The position numbers and the translations under genes are program-made. A model generated the notes under the pieces. The model had not been told where the DNA came from, did not search any database, and was given only the letters and a program-made list of their open reading frames with translations. Below are positions 26,200 to 35,607 of a stretch of 37,115 nucleotides of DNA, in pieces. The stretch's first letter is position 1. Each line of letters opens with the position of its first letter. The stretch lies in contig NZ_JABBPF010000025.1 in NCBI RefSeq assembly GCF_012927415.1, forward strand, positions 1 to 37,115, written 5' to 3'. Origin of the DNA: Polaromonas sp. (GTDB taxonomy: Bacteria; Pseudomonadota; Gammaproteobacteria; Burkholderiales; Burkholderiaceae_C).

Positions 26200-26451
26200 T
26201 CAGCCGCGCTTGCCGGTGATCAGGCGATAGCCGATCAGCAAGACGATTGCGCCTAACACTGCCGCAATGAAACCGGCGGATTGACCAACCTGGTAAAACC
26301 CCATGAATCGCCCGAGATAGGTGGCAATCACCGAGCCGGCAATGCCGATCAGCACCGTGATGATGAAACCCGCAGGATCGCGGCCGGGCATGAAGAATTT
26401 CGCCACAACGCCAACGACAAATCCGATAAGAATGGTCCAGATAATGCTCAT
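26200..26451 (-). CDS. GlsB/YeaQ/YmgE-family small membrane protein
   Basis: 83 residues almost entirely hydrophobic with three predicted helices: IIWTILIGFVVGVVAKF, GFIITVLIGIAGSVIATYLG and GFIAAVLGAIVLLIGYRLI. This is the transglycosylase-associated/GlsB stress family, inner-membrane proteins of poorly defined function often induced by general stress. The PGRDP motif after helix 1 is characteristic. Stands alone. Confidence 0.88.
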   Translation of the reverse strand: MSIIWTILIGFVVGVVAKFFMPGRDPAGFIITVLIGIAGSVIATYLGRFMGFYQVGQSAGFIAAVLGAIVLLIGYRLITGKRG

Positions 26452-26514
26452 TTACTTCTTTCTGCGTAGTGTGTTTGCGACTCTTGGGAAAACTAGGGGC
26501 GGCAGGCGCGCAGT

Positions 26515-26892
26515 TTACAGCGAACCGCCTGCTTCCAACTGCGCCATGAGTTCGTCTTTTCGGAGTTGCAGCGACTCGCGCATTCTCACAAGGTCAAGCG
26601 TGGTTTTCCAAGCCCTGGTGAACATCTCATCACGCTCTTTCTTGACATGATGATTAATGGATTTACCAGGGACGGTCATTTTGGCGTCAAACGGTTCTTA
26701 ACCCGCATCCATTCCCTGAATCTAAAAAATCAGATTCTTGGCGCTCGCATGTTCAGCCGTGGCCTCACTGAGCAATGCGTCATCCTTGATCGCCGCGCGC
26801 GTAGCAAGGATAAGAAATTTCCTCTTCCACAGTGGCATGGACCGTCAACGCCTTGCAAATCCGGTCGGCCAGGCCCGCCAAGGCGCCAGCCG
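26515..26892 (-). pseudogene. Broken hemerythrin (HHE) domain gene, cut by IS6 remnant
   Basis: Reading the minus strand gives hemerythrin-like segments: LADRICKALTVHATVEEEIS (26785-26885), then in the next frame DDALLSEATAEHASAKNLI, IQGMDAG, and DAKMTVPGKSINHHVKKERD and DEMF to the stop at 26515. Iron-ligand His/Glu of HATVEEE, EHASA and HHVKKE are recognisable. One frameshift near 26780 and two in-frame stops (near 26715 and 26695) break it. Its 5' end is missing where the IS6-like sequence begins. The last 54 codons form an open frame (ATG 26679) but are only the tail of the domain. Not functional as a hemerythrin. Confidence 0.8.
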
Positions 26893-27233
26893 TGCAGTTC
26901 TTGGCAAAAACCATGAAAGCAAGCGGTGTTCCCGAAAACGTCACGATCAACAAGTCAAATACCTGAACAACATCGTCCAGCAGGACCACCGGGCGATAAA
27001 GAGGGTCATCAACCCAAGGCTGAATTTTCAGTCATTTCGCTCGACCAGAATGTCCTGGCCGGCATCGAACTCATGCCCATGATCCGCAAAGGTCAACTCC
27101 TGCTGCAAGGATGCATCAAAGCTGTCTTTTGCTGCCCCGTTTTATCCATCGGCAGGGCAAATCCGTCCCATTTGAGAAGCTGACATCCGTTCCGACCCAA
27201 AACACGTTCATCAACTGGCACCGCGACAGAGCC
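26866..27233 (+). mobile_element. IS6-family transposase remnant, copy 1 (3' part)
   Basis: The C-terminal part of an IS6/IS26-type DDE transposase: FLAKTMKASGVPENVT, an internal deletion, then QQVKYLNNIVQQDHRAIKRV, NPRLNFQSFRS and, after a frameshift, GIELMPMIRKGQL. The downstream end CGCGACAGAGCC (to 27233) reads as an inverted-repeat end of the IS6 type. The 5' half is gone and the sequence abuts the broken hemerythrin gene. It is similar, often base for base, to the longer copy at 30116-30934, which lies in the opposite orientation. Confidence 0.8.
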
Positions 27234-27405
27234 GTTCAACCGCCACTGGGTCGAGCCTGTCTCTTTTTCTCAGTCACCTCCGCTTTAATATTGTGTAACT
27301 AGGACGCGCGCATAGCCAATTTCCCAATAGCACGGCAGCGCGAAAAGTTCAGACTCTTCGCCGGAGATAAATCCGTAAAGGTATTGTTGATTTAGGCTGC
27401 GCTCA

Positions 27406-28239
27406 TCAAAGCATTTCCAACGGACTCGGGCCTATCGGCGGTGGGAACAACCGATCGAGTTCGGCCAGTTGCGCTTGCGTCAGACGATGATCCAAGGCGC
27501 CGATATTTTCCTTCAGCCGGTCGCGGTGGCCGGTTTTAGGAATGACGATCACGTCGTCAAATGCCAGTAACCAAGCCAGGCCGACCTGTGCGGGTGTCAT
27601 GCCGTGGCGCTGTGCGAAATCGACGAGCTTCGGATTCAGGGTAAGTTTGGCTTGCTCAATTGGAGAATAAGCCATGATCGGAATGGGGCGCTCGCGGAGC
27701 CACGGAAGCAAATCCCATTCAATGCCTCGGCGAGTGAGGTTGTAGAGGAGTTGGTTGGTTGCCACAGCGGAGCCGTCGGGAACCGACCACAGTTCCTGCA
27801 TGTCCGCGAGATCGAAATTGCTGACGCCGTAGTGGTGAATCTTGCCAGCCTTTTGAAGCGCCACGAACGCCTCTATCGTCTCTGCGAATGGCACATTGCC
27901 ACGCCAATGCAGGAGATAAAGGTCGATATGATCGGTGCGCAGCCTCGCCAAGCTGCGCTCGCAGGCAACGACGGCACCCTTGCGGGACGCGTTATGCGGA
28001 GAGACTTTGCTCACGAGGAAGACTTGGTCGCGTCTGCCCTCTATCGCCTCGGCGACAAGCTCTTCCGACCGGCCTTCACCATACATTTCTGCTGTGTCGA
28101 TGAGGGTAACGCCAAGATCAAGACCAAGGCGAAGCGTTGCGATCTCTTCCGTGCGGGTCGCCCGATTTTCCCCCAAATGCCAAGTCCCCAACCCAAAAGC
28201 CGACACGCGTTTGTGCGATGGCAATGTGACTGTCTTCAT
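27406..28239 (-). CDS. Aldo/keto reductase
   Basis: 277 residues, full length for the family. NADPH-dependent carbonyl reductase on a TIM barrel. Start ATG has CAGGAGA about 8 bp upstream. The catalytic tetrad is visible: Asp and Tyr in LIDTAEMYGEG, Lys in FLVSKVSP and His in LYLLHWRG. The cofactor loop IPKTGHRDRLKENIGALD is near the C-terminus. It lies between two inverted IS6 remnants with a dehydrogenase remnant just upstream. It looks intact and may still be expressed; substrate unknown. Confidence 0.92.
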   Translation of the reverse strand: MKTVTLPSHKRVSAFGLGTWHLGENRATRTEEIATLRLGLDLGVTLIDTAEMYGEGRSEELVAEAIEGRRDQVFLVSKVSPHNASRKGAVVACERSLARLRTDHIDLYLLHWRGNVPFAETIEAFVALQKAGKIHHYGVSNFDLADMQELWSVPDGSAVATNQLLYNLTRRGIEWDLLPWLRERPIPIMAYSPIEQAKLTLNPKLVDFAQRHGMTPAQVGLAWLLAFDDVIVIPKTGHRDRLKENIGALDHRLTQAQLAELDRLFPPPIGPSPLEML

Positions 28240-28269
28240 GCAGTGATCTCCTGATATTCCCTGTTAAGG

Positions 28270-28530
28270 GAAGCTTGCTCGACCTGATGCGGGCACCGCA
28301 ACCAACGTCGCGCGGCCCGGCCCGGGCTTCTTGCAATTGCGTCAGCGTTTACAAGAGATGCTAGAGGGCGCTCGGCACAGGTCGCCCTTTTTGATCAACT
28401 CCACACCCTGGCTCACCTCATGTACCTCTCCAGTTATCTCATGACCAAAAACCAATACGCTTACCCTGCTCGCTGTCGAATCGGGTGTCTGTGCGATGCC
28501 GCACATAACAAGTTCGCGGATGGCCTTGGG
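28270..28530 (-). pseudogene. Zinc-type alcohol/formaldehyde dehydrogenase remnant
   Basis: The minus strand reads ELVMCGIAQTPDS, then SVLVFGHEITGEVHEVSQGV, ELIKKGDL and, after damage, SISCKR-stop-RNCKKPG. This follows the N-terminal GroES-like domain of glutathione-independent formaldehyde dehydrogenases: the CG zinc-site Cys, GHEITGEV, KKGDLVSVPF and CGRCRNCK. A structural-zinc Cys codon TGC appears as TGA. Only about 80 codons survive and the catalytic remainder is absent. Confidence 0.6.
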
Positions 28531-29260
28531 GTCGATTTTTTTTGGTTGTTAAAAGTGACGAAAGGAGAACGAGCACTGGCGTGGAGTTGCCTGGCAAGCC
28601 CTTGATTTATCCGGTTTTAACGTCGCTTTTTTCGAGCATATTGTGCTGCCCCAATCACCGGCGGCAAAAAATGTCACTCAGCGTGCTGATTATTTCCCGA
28701 TGTAAGCGCCGTTTTGCCGAGAGCGCATCCCGAAGCAGCATTTAGCCAGTGCCATGTCATATTGAAAATTGCAGGCGCTGACAGATCCAAAAAATGGGAC
28801 GCTGATTAGCAGGCCCGCGCGAATGGATGCTGTTTACTGACAATAAACTTTGGTTTAAGAGACTGTCAGCTGCAGTTGATTCTGGTCGAAAAACCCGTTG
28901 AAGGCAGTTTGAACCGTTCTCGATGGCAGGCCGCTTCACCTGCGTGATCGACGGAACAGGTGTCAATTGAAGCGGGTGAAGTCATGCAGTCGGGAAACAG
29001 CTCAATAAGAGAGCTGGCGTGAACATGGTCTCAAAGGCCATCGCATTCGGCCACAACGCCGAATTTATCGAAGGTTGAAAGGATGGCCACGCGATTGCCG
29101 AGGGCTGCCAGCAAACGGATGCTTTAGGTGCAGTTCATGAGAGCGGTAGATCGCCCTTTTGCGCTCGGCCATTCTGCTTTGGTGAGCGCACTGCTTAAAA
29201 AATCAAATTTCAGTGCCTGCAGTTCGATCTTCGTGTGCGGCACTTTCACATCCGGAACAC
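28531..29260. other. 730-bp stretch with no recognised gene
   Basis: Open frames are short and none shows a family motif I can name. On the minus strand around 29060-29110 the reading ALGNRVAILSTFDKFGVVAE hints at an old coding remnant, but it is too short to assign. Lying between inverted IS6 remnants, it is probably decayed mobile-region sequence plus the downstream flank of the reductase gene. Confidence 0.5.
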
Positions 29261-29950
29261 TCAGAGCTGGTTCGTGTACCGCAGCCACACACCGCCGCCA
29301 TCCTGGATATCTGCCGAATTCAATGTAAGGTAAGTTGGTTTAGTCCAGCTATCTTTGGCGATCTCAAACGACGCAGGATGCTCTCCACGCCCGTCAATCA
29401 ACGGCAATATGAGAACACTAACCTCATCAATAAGCCCGGCGTTTACGAATGACCCGCTCACGGTGGGTCCGCCTTCGACGATCAGACGCTTTGTGCCGAG
29501 TTCTTCCGCAAGGGTTGCAATAACTTGCACCAAATCAATCTCTGTCTTGCCGCCAAAAATGTAAGACACATTAATGGATTTCAGGTAGGCCAGATAGTCA
29601 TCCGACACCGCTTCCGTCACAACCGAAACGACATGCGAATCTAGCGCCTCGTTGTTCGTCCAAGCCACTTTTCCATGGGGATCAATCGAGACAGCGTAGC
29701 AGGCCGCATTACGCTTGGCGAAATAATGAATTCGGGGGACAGGCGCTTTGGCCAAGCCTTTCTGGTAGTCACTGCCATGTGCAATTTCCTGCATGGTGAC
29801 CCTACCGCAGATCCATGCATCGAACTCAAACTGCTGGGCAAGCTTCTCATAAAGGTCGCCGGCGTCTTTTTTAAAAGGGCGCGCCCAACCGTCCGTGAGC
29901 GCATGTCCATCGATGGAAGACATCATATGGCAGATGACATATGGTTTCAT
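29261..29950 (-). CDS. RibD C-terminal/dihydrofolate reductase-like protein
   Basis: 229 residues from ATG 29950 with GGGAG upstream; an 18-residue longer reading is rejected. The RibD-C fold is an NADPH-dependent reductase related to riboflavin RibD and dihydrofolate reductase. Motifs: MMSSIDGHALTDG near the start, FDAWICGRVTM, and the cofactor-binding KRLIVEGGPTVSGSFVNAGL followed by IDEVSVLILPLIDG. It has no deaminase domain and is not near rib genes, so a role in riboflavin synthesis is unlikely. It lies between two inverted IS6 remnants and appears intact. Confidence 0.88.
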   Translation of the reverse strand: MKPYVICHMMSSIDGHALTDGWARPFKKDAGDLYEKLAQQFEFDAWICGRVTMQEIAHGSDYQKGLAKAPVPRIHYFAKRNAACYAVSIDPHGKVAWTNNEALDSHVVSVVTEAVSDDYLAYLKSINVSYIFGGKTEIDLVQVIATLAEELGTKRLIVEGGPTVSGSFVNAGLIDEVSVLILPLIDGRGEHPASFEIAKDSWTKPTYLTLNSADIQDGGGVWLRYTNQL

Positions 29951-30115
29951 GAAAAACTCCCAATAATCATTGGTGGCCGACAAATTTTGATTATGTCGGT
30001 CCATGCATCAGAAGGCAATCAAATTTACCAAACCTCACCCTGCCTAACTTTCAGTGAAGCCCCCCGCAGCGTTAAAAATTTGTCAGATTCAGCGACGAAC
30101 CTGCCCGGAAAATTT

Positions 30116-30934
30116 GATTCTGTCATGTTGCTCGTTGTTGGGCGTGTTTTGGGTCGCAGCGGATGCCATCTCGTTAAATGGGACGGGTTTCACCTGCCGG
30201 GTCAGCAAAAGACAGCTTTGATGCAGCCTTGTAGCAGGAGTTGACCTTTACGCATCATGGGCATGAGTTCGATGCCGGCCAGGACATTTCTTACGGCTCG
30301 AATTGACTTGAAGTGACCTGAAGTTGCGCCTCGGTTTGGTGACCGGCGTTACCGCCAAGTGGTCCTGCTCGACGATCTTGTTCAGGTATTTGACTTGTCG
30401 AATGATGACCGGTTTTTCGCCTGTGCCATTGATTTCCCCCGTGGCCGTTTCGTTAGCACCGCTTTCGTCCATCGTGACCTTTTCGGGAACACCGCTGGCC
30501 TTCATGGCCTTTCAAAGAACCGCTTGGCTGCGGCCTTGCCCCGCCTGGCCGTCGACAAAAAGTCAGCTGCCTTGTCTTGCTTGTCCACTGCGCGGTATCG
30601 GTATTTTCAGGCGCCCTTGACCTTGATGCAAGTCTCGCCCACGCGCCAGCTTCCGCCCCCGGGCGTTTATGTTGGCGATAAACTTTTTCTAGCAGAGGCA
30701 GAAACAGGATTGCCCAGCGGCTGTTTGAGGAATAGTCGACAAACGCACCTCGCTCCTCCCTCATCTTATCGAGATGGCAGTAGATCGACGGCTACACGAC
30801 ATACCAATGAATGCACCAGAATTGCGTCGATAGGAAGGCGGATTCCTTTGGCAGTCAGCATCGTGTCTCAAGCCTTCTCAGTCAAAGCGCTCAGCATAGT
30901 CGAGCGAACTGCTTGACCGCCAATGCGCAGAACC
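30116..30934 (-). mobile_element. IS6-family element, near full length but decayed (copy 2)
   Basis: 819 bp, the usual IS6 size, bounded by GGTTCTGCGCATTGG at 30934 (read on the minus strand) and CATGACAGAATC at 30116, an imperfect terminal inverted-repeat pair. The transposase starts MLTAKGIRLPIDAILV (30861). After frameshifts it shows REERGAFVDYSS and RWAILFLPLLEKVYRQHKRP, then KVKGAWKYRYRAVDKQDKAA, MKASGVPEKVTMDESGAN, RQVKYLNKIVEQDHLAV and GIELMPMMRKGQL. At least three frameshifts inactivate it. No matching 8-bp target duplication is seen at its flanks. Paired in inverse orientation with copy 1 at 26866-27233. Confidence 0.82.
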
Positions 30935-30948
30935 TCCGCCTTCCTGCC

Positions 30949-32100
30949 TTACCTCGTGAATTTTCCTTGTTGCCCTAGGATTAGCAAGTCTACAAATTTT
31001 CCCGAGCTATGCTGGGTTGAAGATATTTCAACCCCATACCCGCCAAAATCCACCGCATTTATGGTTTCGAGGCCACGAATCAAACTCTCGCGAGTCGGCT
31101 TGCTCCCAGCCCGTCTCAAGGCTTCAACCAAAAACTTCGCGGAAATGAAACCTTCCATCTGGCTAAAGGTGTATTCCTTGATGCCCTGCTTTACAGCCAA
31201 ACCCTGAAACTCTCTGGACACGCTGATACCCTGATTCCAGGGGGATGGAACCACCTGCGAGATCACAATACCTCGCGCACGCTCCCCCAGGGCGGCCACC
31301 AGTTGGGTATTGCTGATCACGGACAACATATAAAAGGTCGACCGGTAGCCAGCCTTCAGATAGGCATCGACAAAGTTGATGCTGGGTTTACCAGCACTGA
31401 CCACAATAATGGCCTGCGGCAAAGATTTTCCGATCGTTTCAACGGCCAGGTCCATCTTTGAGCCGTCAACCTCGATCGGCGATTCCGCTGTCAGTGAAAC
31501 GCCATGCAATTTGGCTGATTCTTTGAGCGAAGCCAAGCCCCCCGTACCAAAGGAATTGTTGAGATAGGCAACTGCTACTTTAGTAATACCAACTGCTGCC
31601 AACTGCTTGACCATGGCGGCTAGTTCGGCGCTGTAACCGGCCTTAATGTTGAATACATAGCGGCTGAATTTTTTACGCAATGCATCCGAACCTGTGAACG
31701 GCGCAATGAAAGGTACGCCGGCCTCTTCAACCATCGGCAATGCAGCAAGCGAAGGCGGCGTACCTGCATATTGGAACAAGGCCAATACCTTTTCCTGGTC
31801 AATCAGTGTTCGCGTGTTTTCTGCTGCTTTCTTCGGGTCGTACGCGTCGTCAAGTGCGATGACTCTTATCTTGCGGCCGCGTATTCCTCCGTTGGCATTG
31901 ATATAGTCAAAGTATAGATTCGCACCCTGACGTGTCTCAGTCGATAAAGCGGCCAATGGCCCAGTGAGCTGACAGGATTGTCCAATCAATATTTCTGCAT
32001 CTGGCACGCTGGGAACGGTTTGTGCCGCCGCTAGCTGAATGTTGAAACATAAGAGCATGCCCGCAAAGGTAGCGCACAGTTTTTTGAAAAAATTCGGCAT
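30949..32100 (-). CDS. Orphan LivK-type ABC substrate-binding protein
   Basis: 383 residues from ATG 32100 (AGGA upstream; a TTG two codons earlier is less likely). Signal peptide KLCATFAGMLLCFNIQLAAA. The mature part is a type-1 periplasmic binding protein of the branched-chain amino acid/urea/aromatic family: ILIGQSCQLTGPLAALSTET, GGIRGRKIRVIALDDAYDP and QVVPSPWNQGISVSREFQ. No permease or ATPase genes are adjacent. It lies between an IS6 element (14 bp past its stop) and an IS21 remnant. Such orphan binding proteins can serve distant transporters or signalling; ligand unknown. Confidence 0.9.
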   Translation of the reverse strand: MPNFFKKLCATFAGMLLCFNIQLAAAQTVPSVPDAEILIGQSCQLTGPLAALSTETRQGANLYFDYINANGGIRGRKIRVIALDDAYDPKKAAENTRTLIDQEKVLALFQYAGTPPSLAALPMVEEAGVPFIAPFTGSDALRKKFSRYVFNIKAGYSAELAAMVKQLAAVGITKVAVAYLNNSFGTGGLASLKESAKLHGVSLTAESPIEVDGSKMDLAVETIGKSLPQAIIVVSAGKPSINFVDAYLKAGYRSTFYMLSVISNTQLVAALGERARGIVISQVVPSPWNQGISVSREFQGLAVKQGIKEYTFSQMEGFISAKFLVEALRRAGSKPTRESLIRGLETINAVDFGGYGVEISSTQHSSGKFVDLLILGQQGKFTR

Positions 32101-32314
32101 TATCAATCCTGTTGTTATCGAATGCTTCAGTTGGAATCTCCGGGTTTATATCTTAGTTTTGGAAAATTTGCCAGTATGTCGGCGCCGATTTAATATTGCA
32201 CCATGGCGGATCGGCAGTTTTAGGTTTTCAACTGTAGATGAATGCACTCATTACATGGTTTTGGCAGTCTTCCTGACTTGATTGTTTTGAAGATGAATGA
32301 TGGAAGGGAACGGG

Positions 32315-32873
32315 CTATTGCTGCGGCATCTCGCGCATTGACCAGCGGCCCTTGGCCTGCCTGACCTTCAGCCAGGGGGCTCGATTCGCGCGCAGCCTCG
32401 TCTGCGAGGCCTGCAGCGTGTAGTCGCTGCCGCCCACCACCAAACCCTCATCGCTCCAGTCGGACTGAACCATGTCGCCGCGCTCGAACGTCGAGGAACC
32501 AAGGGCATGACGTGTCTTGCTTTCGTTCACCGGCCACTGGCGGATGAAATCGGGGATCGGGGGTCGGGGACGCGACTGTCGCTGGCGGCGTAGCAGTCGG
32601 CCTTGATCTGCGCAAACAAAACGTTGGGCGTGGGCCAGATTTGCTTGTAGCGACGGGCACTGGCCTTGAGCGCCAGAACAGTGCCGCATGAAACGCGCTC
32701 AGCTTGCCCGTTCCGGGGTACGCCGGTCTGTTGGCAACGCGCCCTCATCCGGCGCCTTCCAGCCATCTCCTGAACGTGTGAGGCGACAAGCCGGTCTGCC
32801 TGGCAATGGCATGCAGCGACATCTGGTCGCACAAACGCATTCGTCTGATTTTTCTCGCCATTTCCATGGCCAT
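32315..32873 (-). pseudogene. IS21-family istA transposase remnant
   Basis: The minus-strand start ATGGCCATGGAAATGGC gives MARKIRRMRLCDQMSLHAIA and RQTGLSPHTFRRWLEGAG, an istA-type helix-turn-helix, then a stop. Later frames give RYKQIWPTPNVLFAQIKA, DFIRQWPVN and DWSDEGLVVGGSDYTLQASQ, the region leading into the DDE catalytic domain (DWS holds the first Asp). The reading ends at 32315, so most of the catalytic domain and istB are missing. Upstream (32874-33060) CTGGCTCAC-type sequence recurs twice, which may be the transposase-binding repeats at the IS end. Inactive. Confidence 0.75.
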
Positions 32874-33136
32874 CCCCTTCTTTCCCTATCTGAAAATTAG
32901 GCTGAGCCAGTAAAAGAGCGGAGTCAATTCTGGATCGCCACAAGCTCGATAAGTGAGCCAGTTTTCGGTCGGCGCCAACGATCGGATGATCGCCGCAAGC
33001 AAATTGCGGGGTCTCGCCAAGAAACCGCTTGCGGTGTGCATGCACGGATAGCCGTGTTTACGACTTTAGCAACCTGTTGACGACGTGTTAACGACCTTCA
33101 TCAAATTGAATACATGAGCCGGGCTCGTAGCACCCC

Positions 33137-34987
33137 TCATTCGACCGTCACGCTCTTGGCAAGATTGCGCGGTTTGTCTACATCCGTGCCGCGCGCCAGC
33201 GCCGTGTGGTAGGCCAGCAGTTGCAGCGGCACCACATGCAGCAGCGGACTTAACGGCCCGTAGTTCTCAGGCATGCGGATGACGTGAACGCCTTCGCTGT
33301 TGTCGATGCGGCTGTCAGCATCGGCCAGCACATACAGCACGCCGCCGCGCGCACGCACTTCCTGCATGTTGCTTTTCAGCTTTTCAATCAATGCGTCATT
33401 GGGCGCGACGGTCACCACCGGCATGGCGCTGGTGACCAGCGCCAGCGGACCGTGCTTGAGTTCGCCAGCCGGATAGGCCTCGGCGTGGATATAGCTGATT
33501 TCTTTCAGCTTGAGCGCGCCTTCAAGCGCGATCGGGTAGTGCATACCGCGGCCGAGAAATAGCGCATTTTCCTTCTTGGCGAAATCTTCAGACCAGCTGA
33601 TGACCTGCGGCTCCAGCGCCAACACGGCCTGCAGGGCTGCTGGCAGGTGGCGCATGGCCTTTAGGTGAGCGGCTTCCCCGGCCTCGCTCAAGTGGCCCCT
33701 GGATTGCGCCAGCGTCAGCGTCAACAGGAACAGGCCTGCCAGTTGGGTCGTGAAGGCTTTGGTCGAGGCAACGCCAATCTCGACACCGGCGCGCGTGACA
33801 TAGGCAAGCTTGCATTCGCGCACCATGGCCGAGGTGGCGACGTTGCAGATGGTCAGCGTTTGCATCATGCCCAGACTTTGCGCGTGGCGCAGGGCGGCCA
33901 GCGTGTCGGCCGTTTCGCCGCTTTGCGTGATGGTGACCACCAGCGTCCCGGGGTTGGGCACCGAGTCGCGGTAGCGGTATTCGCTGGCAACTTCCACCTG
34001 GGTCGGTATCCTGGCGATGGACTCCAGCCAGTATTTGGCCACGCAGCCGCTGTAGTAGCTGGTGCCGCACGCCAGGATGAGCACCGAATCGATAGCTTCG
34101 AATACGCCACGCGCCTGGTCGCCAAACAGCTCGGGAACGATGCCTTTGATGCCCTCGAGCGTGTCGGCAATGGCGCGCGGCTGCTCGAAAATCTCTTTTT
34201 GCATGTAGTGGCGGTAAGGCCCCAGCTCGGCGGCGCCGCTGTGAGCATGAACGGTTTTAACCTCGCGCTCCACCTTTTTGTGCTGGCGGTCAAACACCCA
34301 GTATTTGCCGAGCTGAAGATCGACCAGGTCCCCTTCTTCAAGGTAGACGATCTGGTCGGTCACTCCGGCCAGCGCCATCGCGTCGCTGGCCAGGAAATTC
34401 TCGGAATGGGCGTTTCCCACTCCCAGGATCAGCGGCGAGCCGGCACGGGCACCGACCACGCGATGCGGTTCGTCCTTGCAGAACGCGGCGATGGCATAGG
34501 CACCCCGCAACTGCACCACGGCGGCCTTGAGCGCCTCGAACAGGTCGCCGTCGTAGAGGCTGTCCATCAAATGCACGATGACTTCGGTATCGGTCTGGCT
34601 TTCAAACACATAGCCCTTGGCCTGCAGCGCTGCGCGGAGTTCGTCGTGGTTTTCGATGATGCCGTTATGCACCAGCGCGACCTTGCCGGGGCGGATGGCA
34701 CTGCTGGCGCCGGTGCCGTGGCTGAAATGCGGATGCGCGTTATGCACCGCGGGAGCGCCGTGGGTGGCCCAGCGGGTGTGGGCAATACCGGTACCACCCT
34801 CAAGTTTGTCGGCGCTCACTTGCGCCTGCAACTCAGCCACGCGGGAGGTGCTTCGCGCGCGTTTGAGGCCATCAGCATAAACTGCCACGCCACACGAGTC
34901 ATAACCGCGGTACTCCAGCCTTTGCAGGCCCTGCACCAGGATGGGAACGATGTTTCTCATGGAAACCGCTGCAACAATGCCGCACAT
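33137..34987 (-). CDS. glmS: Glutamine-fructose-6-phosphate aminotransferase (isomerizing)
   Basis: Makes glucosamine-6-phosphate from fructose-6-phosphate and glutamine, the first step to UDP-GlcNAc. 616 residues from ATG 34985-34987 (GGAG upstream), so the nucleophile is Cys2 in MCGIVAAV. The glutaminase domain (1-240) shows [14 protein letters not shown] and [18 protein letters not shown]. Two SIS domains (about 290-605) contain [31 protein letters not shown] and the C-terminal [20 protein letters not shown], all diagnostic. Divergent from the Lrp-type gene, with glmU nearby: amino-sugar synthesis genes grouped. No glmS ribozyme is expected or seen. Confidence 0.97.
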   Translation of the reverse strand: MCGIVAAVSMRNIVPILVQGLQRLEYRGYDSCGVAVYADGLKRARSTSRVAELQAQVSADKLEGGTGIAHTRWATHGAPAVHNAHPHFSHGTGASSAIRPGKVALVHNGIIENHDELRAALQAKGYVFESQTDTEVIVHLMDSLYDGDLFEALKAAVVQLRGAYAIAAFCKDEPHRVVGARAGSPLILGVGNAHSENFLASDAMALAGVTDQIVYLEEGDLVDLQLGKYWVFDRQHKKVEREVKTVHAHSGAAELGPYRHYMQKEIFEQPRAIADTLEGIKGIVPELFGDQARGVFEAIDSVLILACGTSYYSGCVAKYWLESIARIPTQVEVASEYRYRDSVPNPGTLVVTITQSGETADTLAALRHAQSLGMMQTLTICNVATSAMVRECKLAYVTRAGVEIGVASTKAFTTQLAGLFLLTLTLAQSRGHLSEAGEAAHLKAMRHLPAALQAVLALEPQVISWSEDFAKKENALFLGRGMHYPIALEGALKLKEISYIHAEAYPAGELKHGPLALVTSAMPVVTVAPNDALIEKLKSNMQEVRARGGVLYVLADADSRIDNSEGVHVIRMPENYGPLSPLLHVVPLQLLAYHTALARGTDVDKPRNLAKSVTVE

Positions 34988-35063
34988 GGAGTGACTCCTC
35001 AAAAATAATGTGCTGATGGTACGTCTTGATTGTTTTTTAAGGTGATTGATTTAGATCGATTTT

Positions 35064-35078
35064 TGGAATAATATTCCA
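35064..35078. promoter_or_regulatory. Perfect 15-bp palindrome in the glmS/lrp intergenic region
   Basis: TGGAATAATATTCCA is a perfect palindrome of the length and AT-rich centre expected for Lrp/AsnC operators. It is 43 bp before the Lrp-type start and 76 bp before glmS, inside an AT-rich divergent promoter region. Likely the autoregulatory site; not tested. Confidence 0.5.
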
Positions 35079-35121
35079 TTCACAATATTACTTGTAATTT
35101 AATTTCATTTATATAAATATA

Positions 35122-35607
35122 ATGGAACAAATAGATATTGACGCCACGGACATCAAACTACTTGATTTGCTGCAAAGCGATGCCACGCTGAGCAACTTGG
35201 CTTTGGCCGGGCGCGTTAATGTGTCACCGCCAACCTGTTTGCGCAGGGTCAAGCGGCTGCGCGATGCGGGGCTGATCGAGCGTGAAATCGCCGTGCTCAA
35301 CCCTGAAAAGCTCGCCGTGGCGCTGGGCCGGGGCCTGACGGCGCTGGTCGAAATCTCGCTGGACCGGCAGGGTGCCGAGCAACTGGAGGCGTTTGAAGCG
35401 CGCGTGGTGCCGGACGATGCGGTGCAGCAGTGTTACCGCGTCTCGCCGGGGCCCGATTTCATCTTGCTGGTACAGGTGGCTGACATGCCGCGCTATCTGG
35501 CCCTTGCGCAGCGGCTTTTCACCAGCGATGCAAATGTGCGCAACGTGAAAACCTTTTTTAGTATCAAACGCCTCAAATTTGAACCAAAAGTACTTCTTGT
35601 CCAATAA
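35122..35607 (+). CDS. Lrp/AsnC-family transcriptional regulator
   Basis: 161 residues. N-terminal helix-turn-helix (about 5-60: DIKLLDLLQSDATLSNLALA, VSPPTCLRRVKRLRDAGLI) and a C-terminal RAM domain (about 70-150: VEISLDRQGAEQLEAFEARV, CYRVSPGPDFILLVQVADM) that binds amino acids and drives octamer assembly. It is divergent from glmS with a 15-bp palindrome between them. The effector is not predictable. The final residues KVLLVQ and the stop lie in hairpin repeat copy 4, so the C-terminus was probably rewritten by the element. Convergent with glmU. Confidence 0.93.
   Translation: MEQIDIDATDIKLLDLLQSDATLSNLALAGRVNVSPPTCLRRVKRLRDAGLIEREIAVLNPEKLAVALGRGLTALVEISLDRQGAEQLEAFEARVVPDDAVQQCYRVSPGPDFILLVQVADMPRYLALAQRLFTSDANVRNVKTFFSIKRLKFEPKVLLVQ

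Noticed and set aside
26515..26679. Separate 54-codon small gene
   Set aside because: Its sequence is the C-terminal part of the hemerythrin domain and continues upstream in the same frame across two stop codons.
33665..35008. 447-codon open frame opposite glmS, and a similar 428-codon frame opposite glmU (35805-37091)
   Set aside because: Both are antisense to strongly conserved enzymes and contain no family motif.
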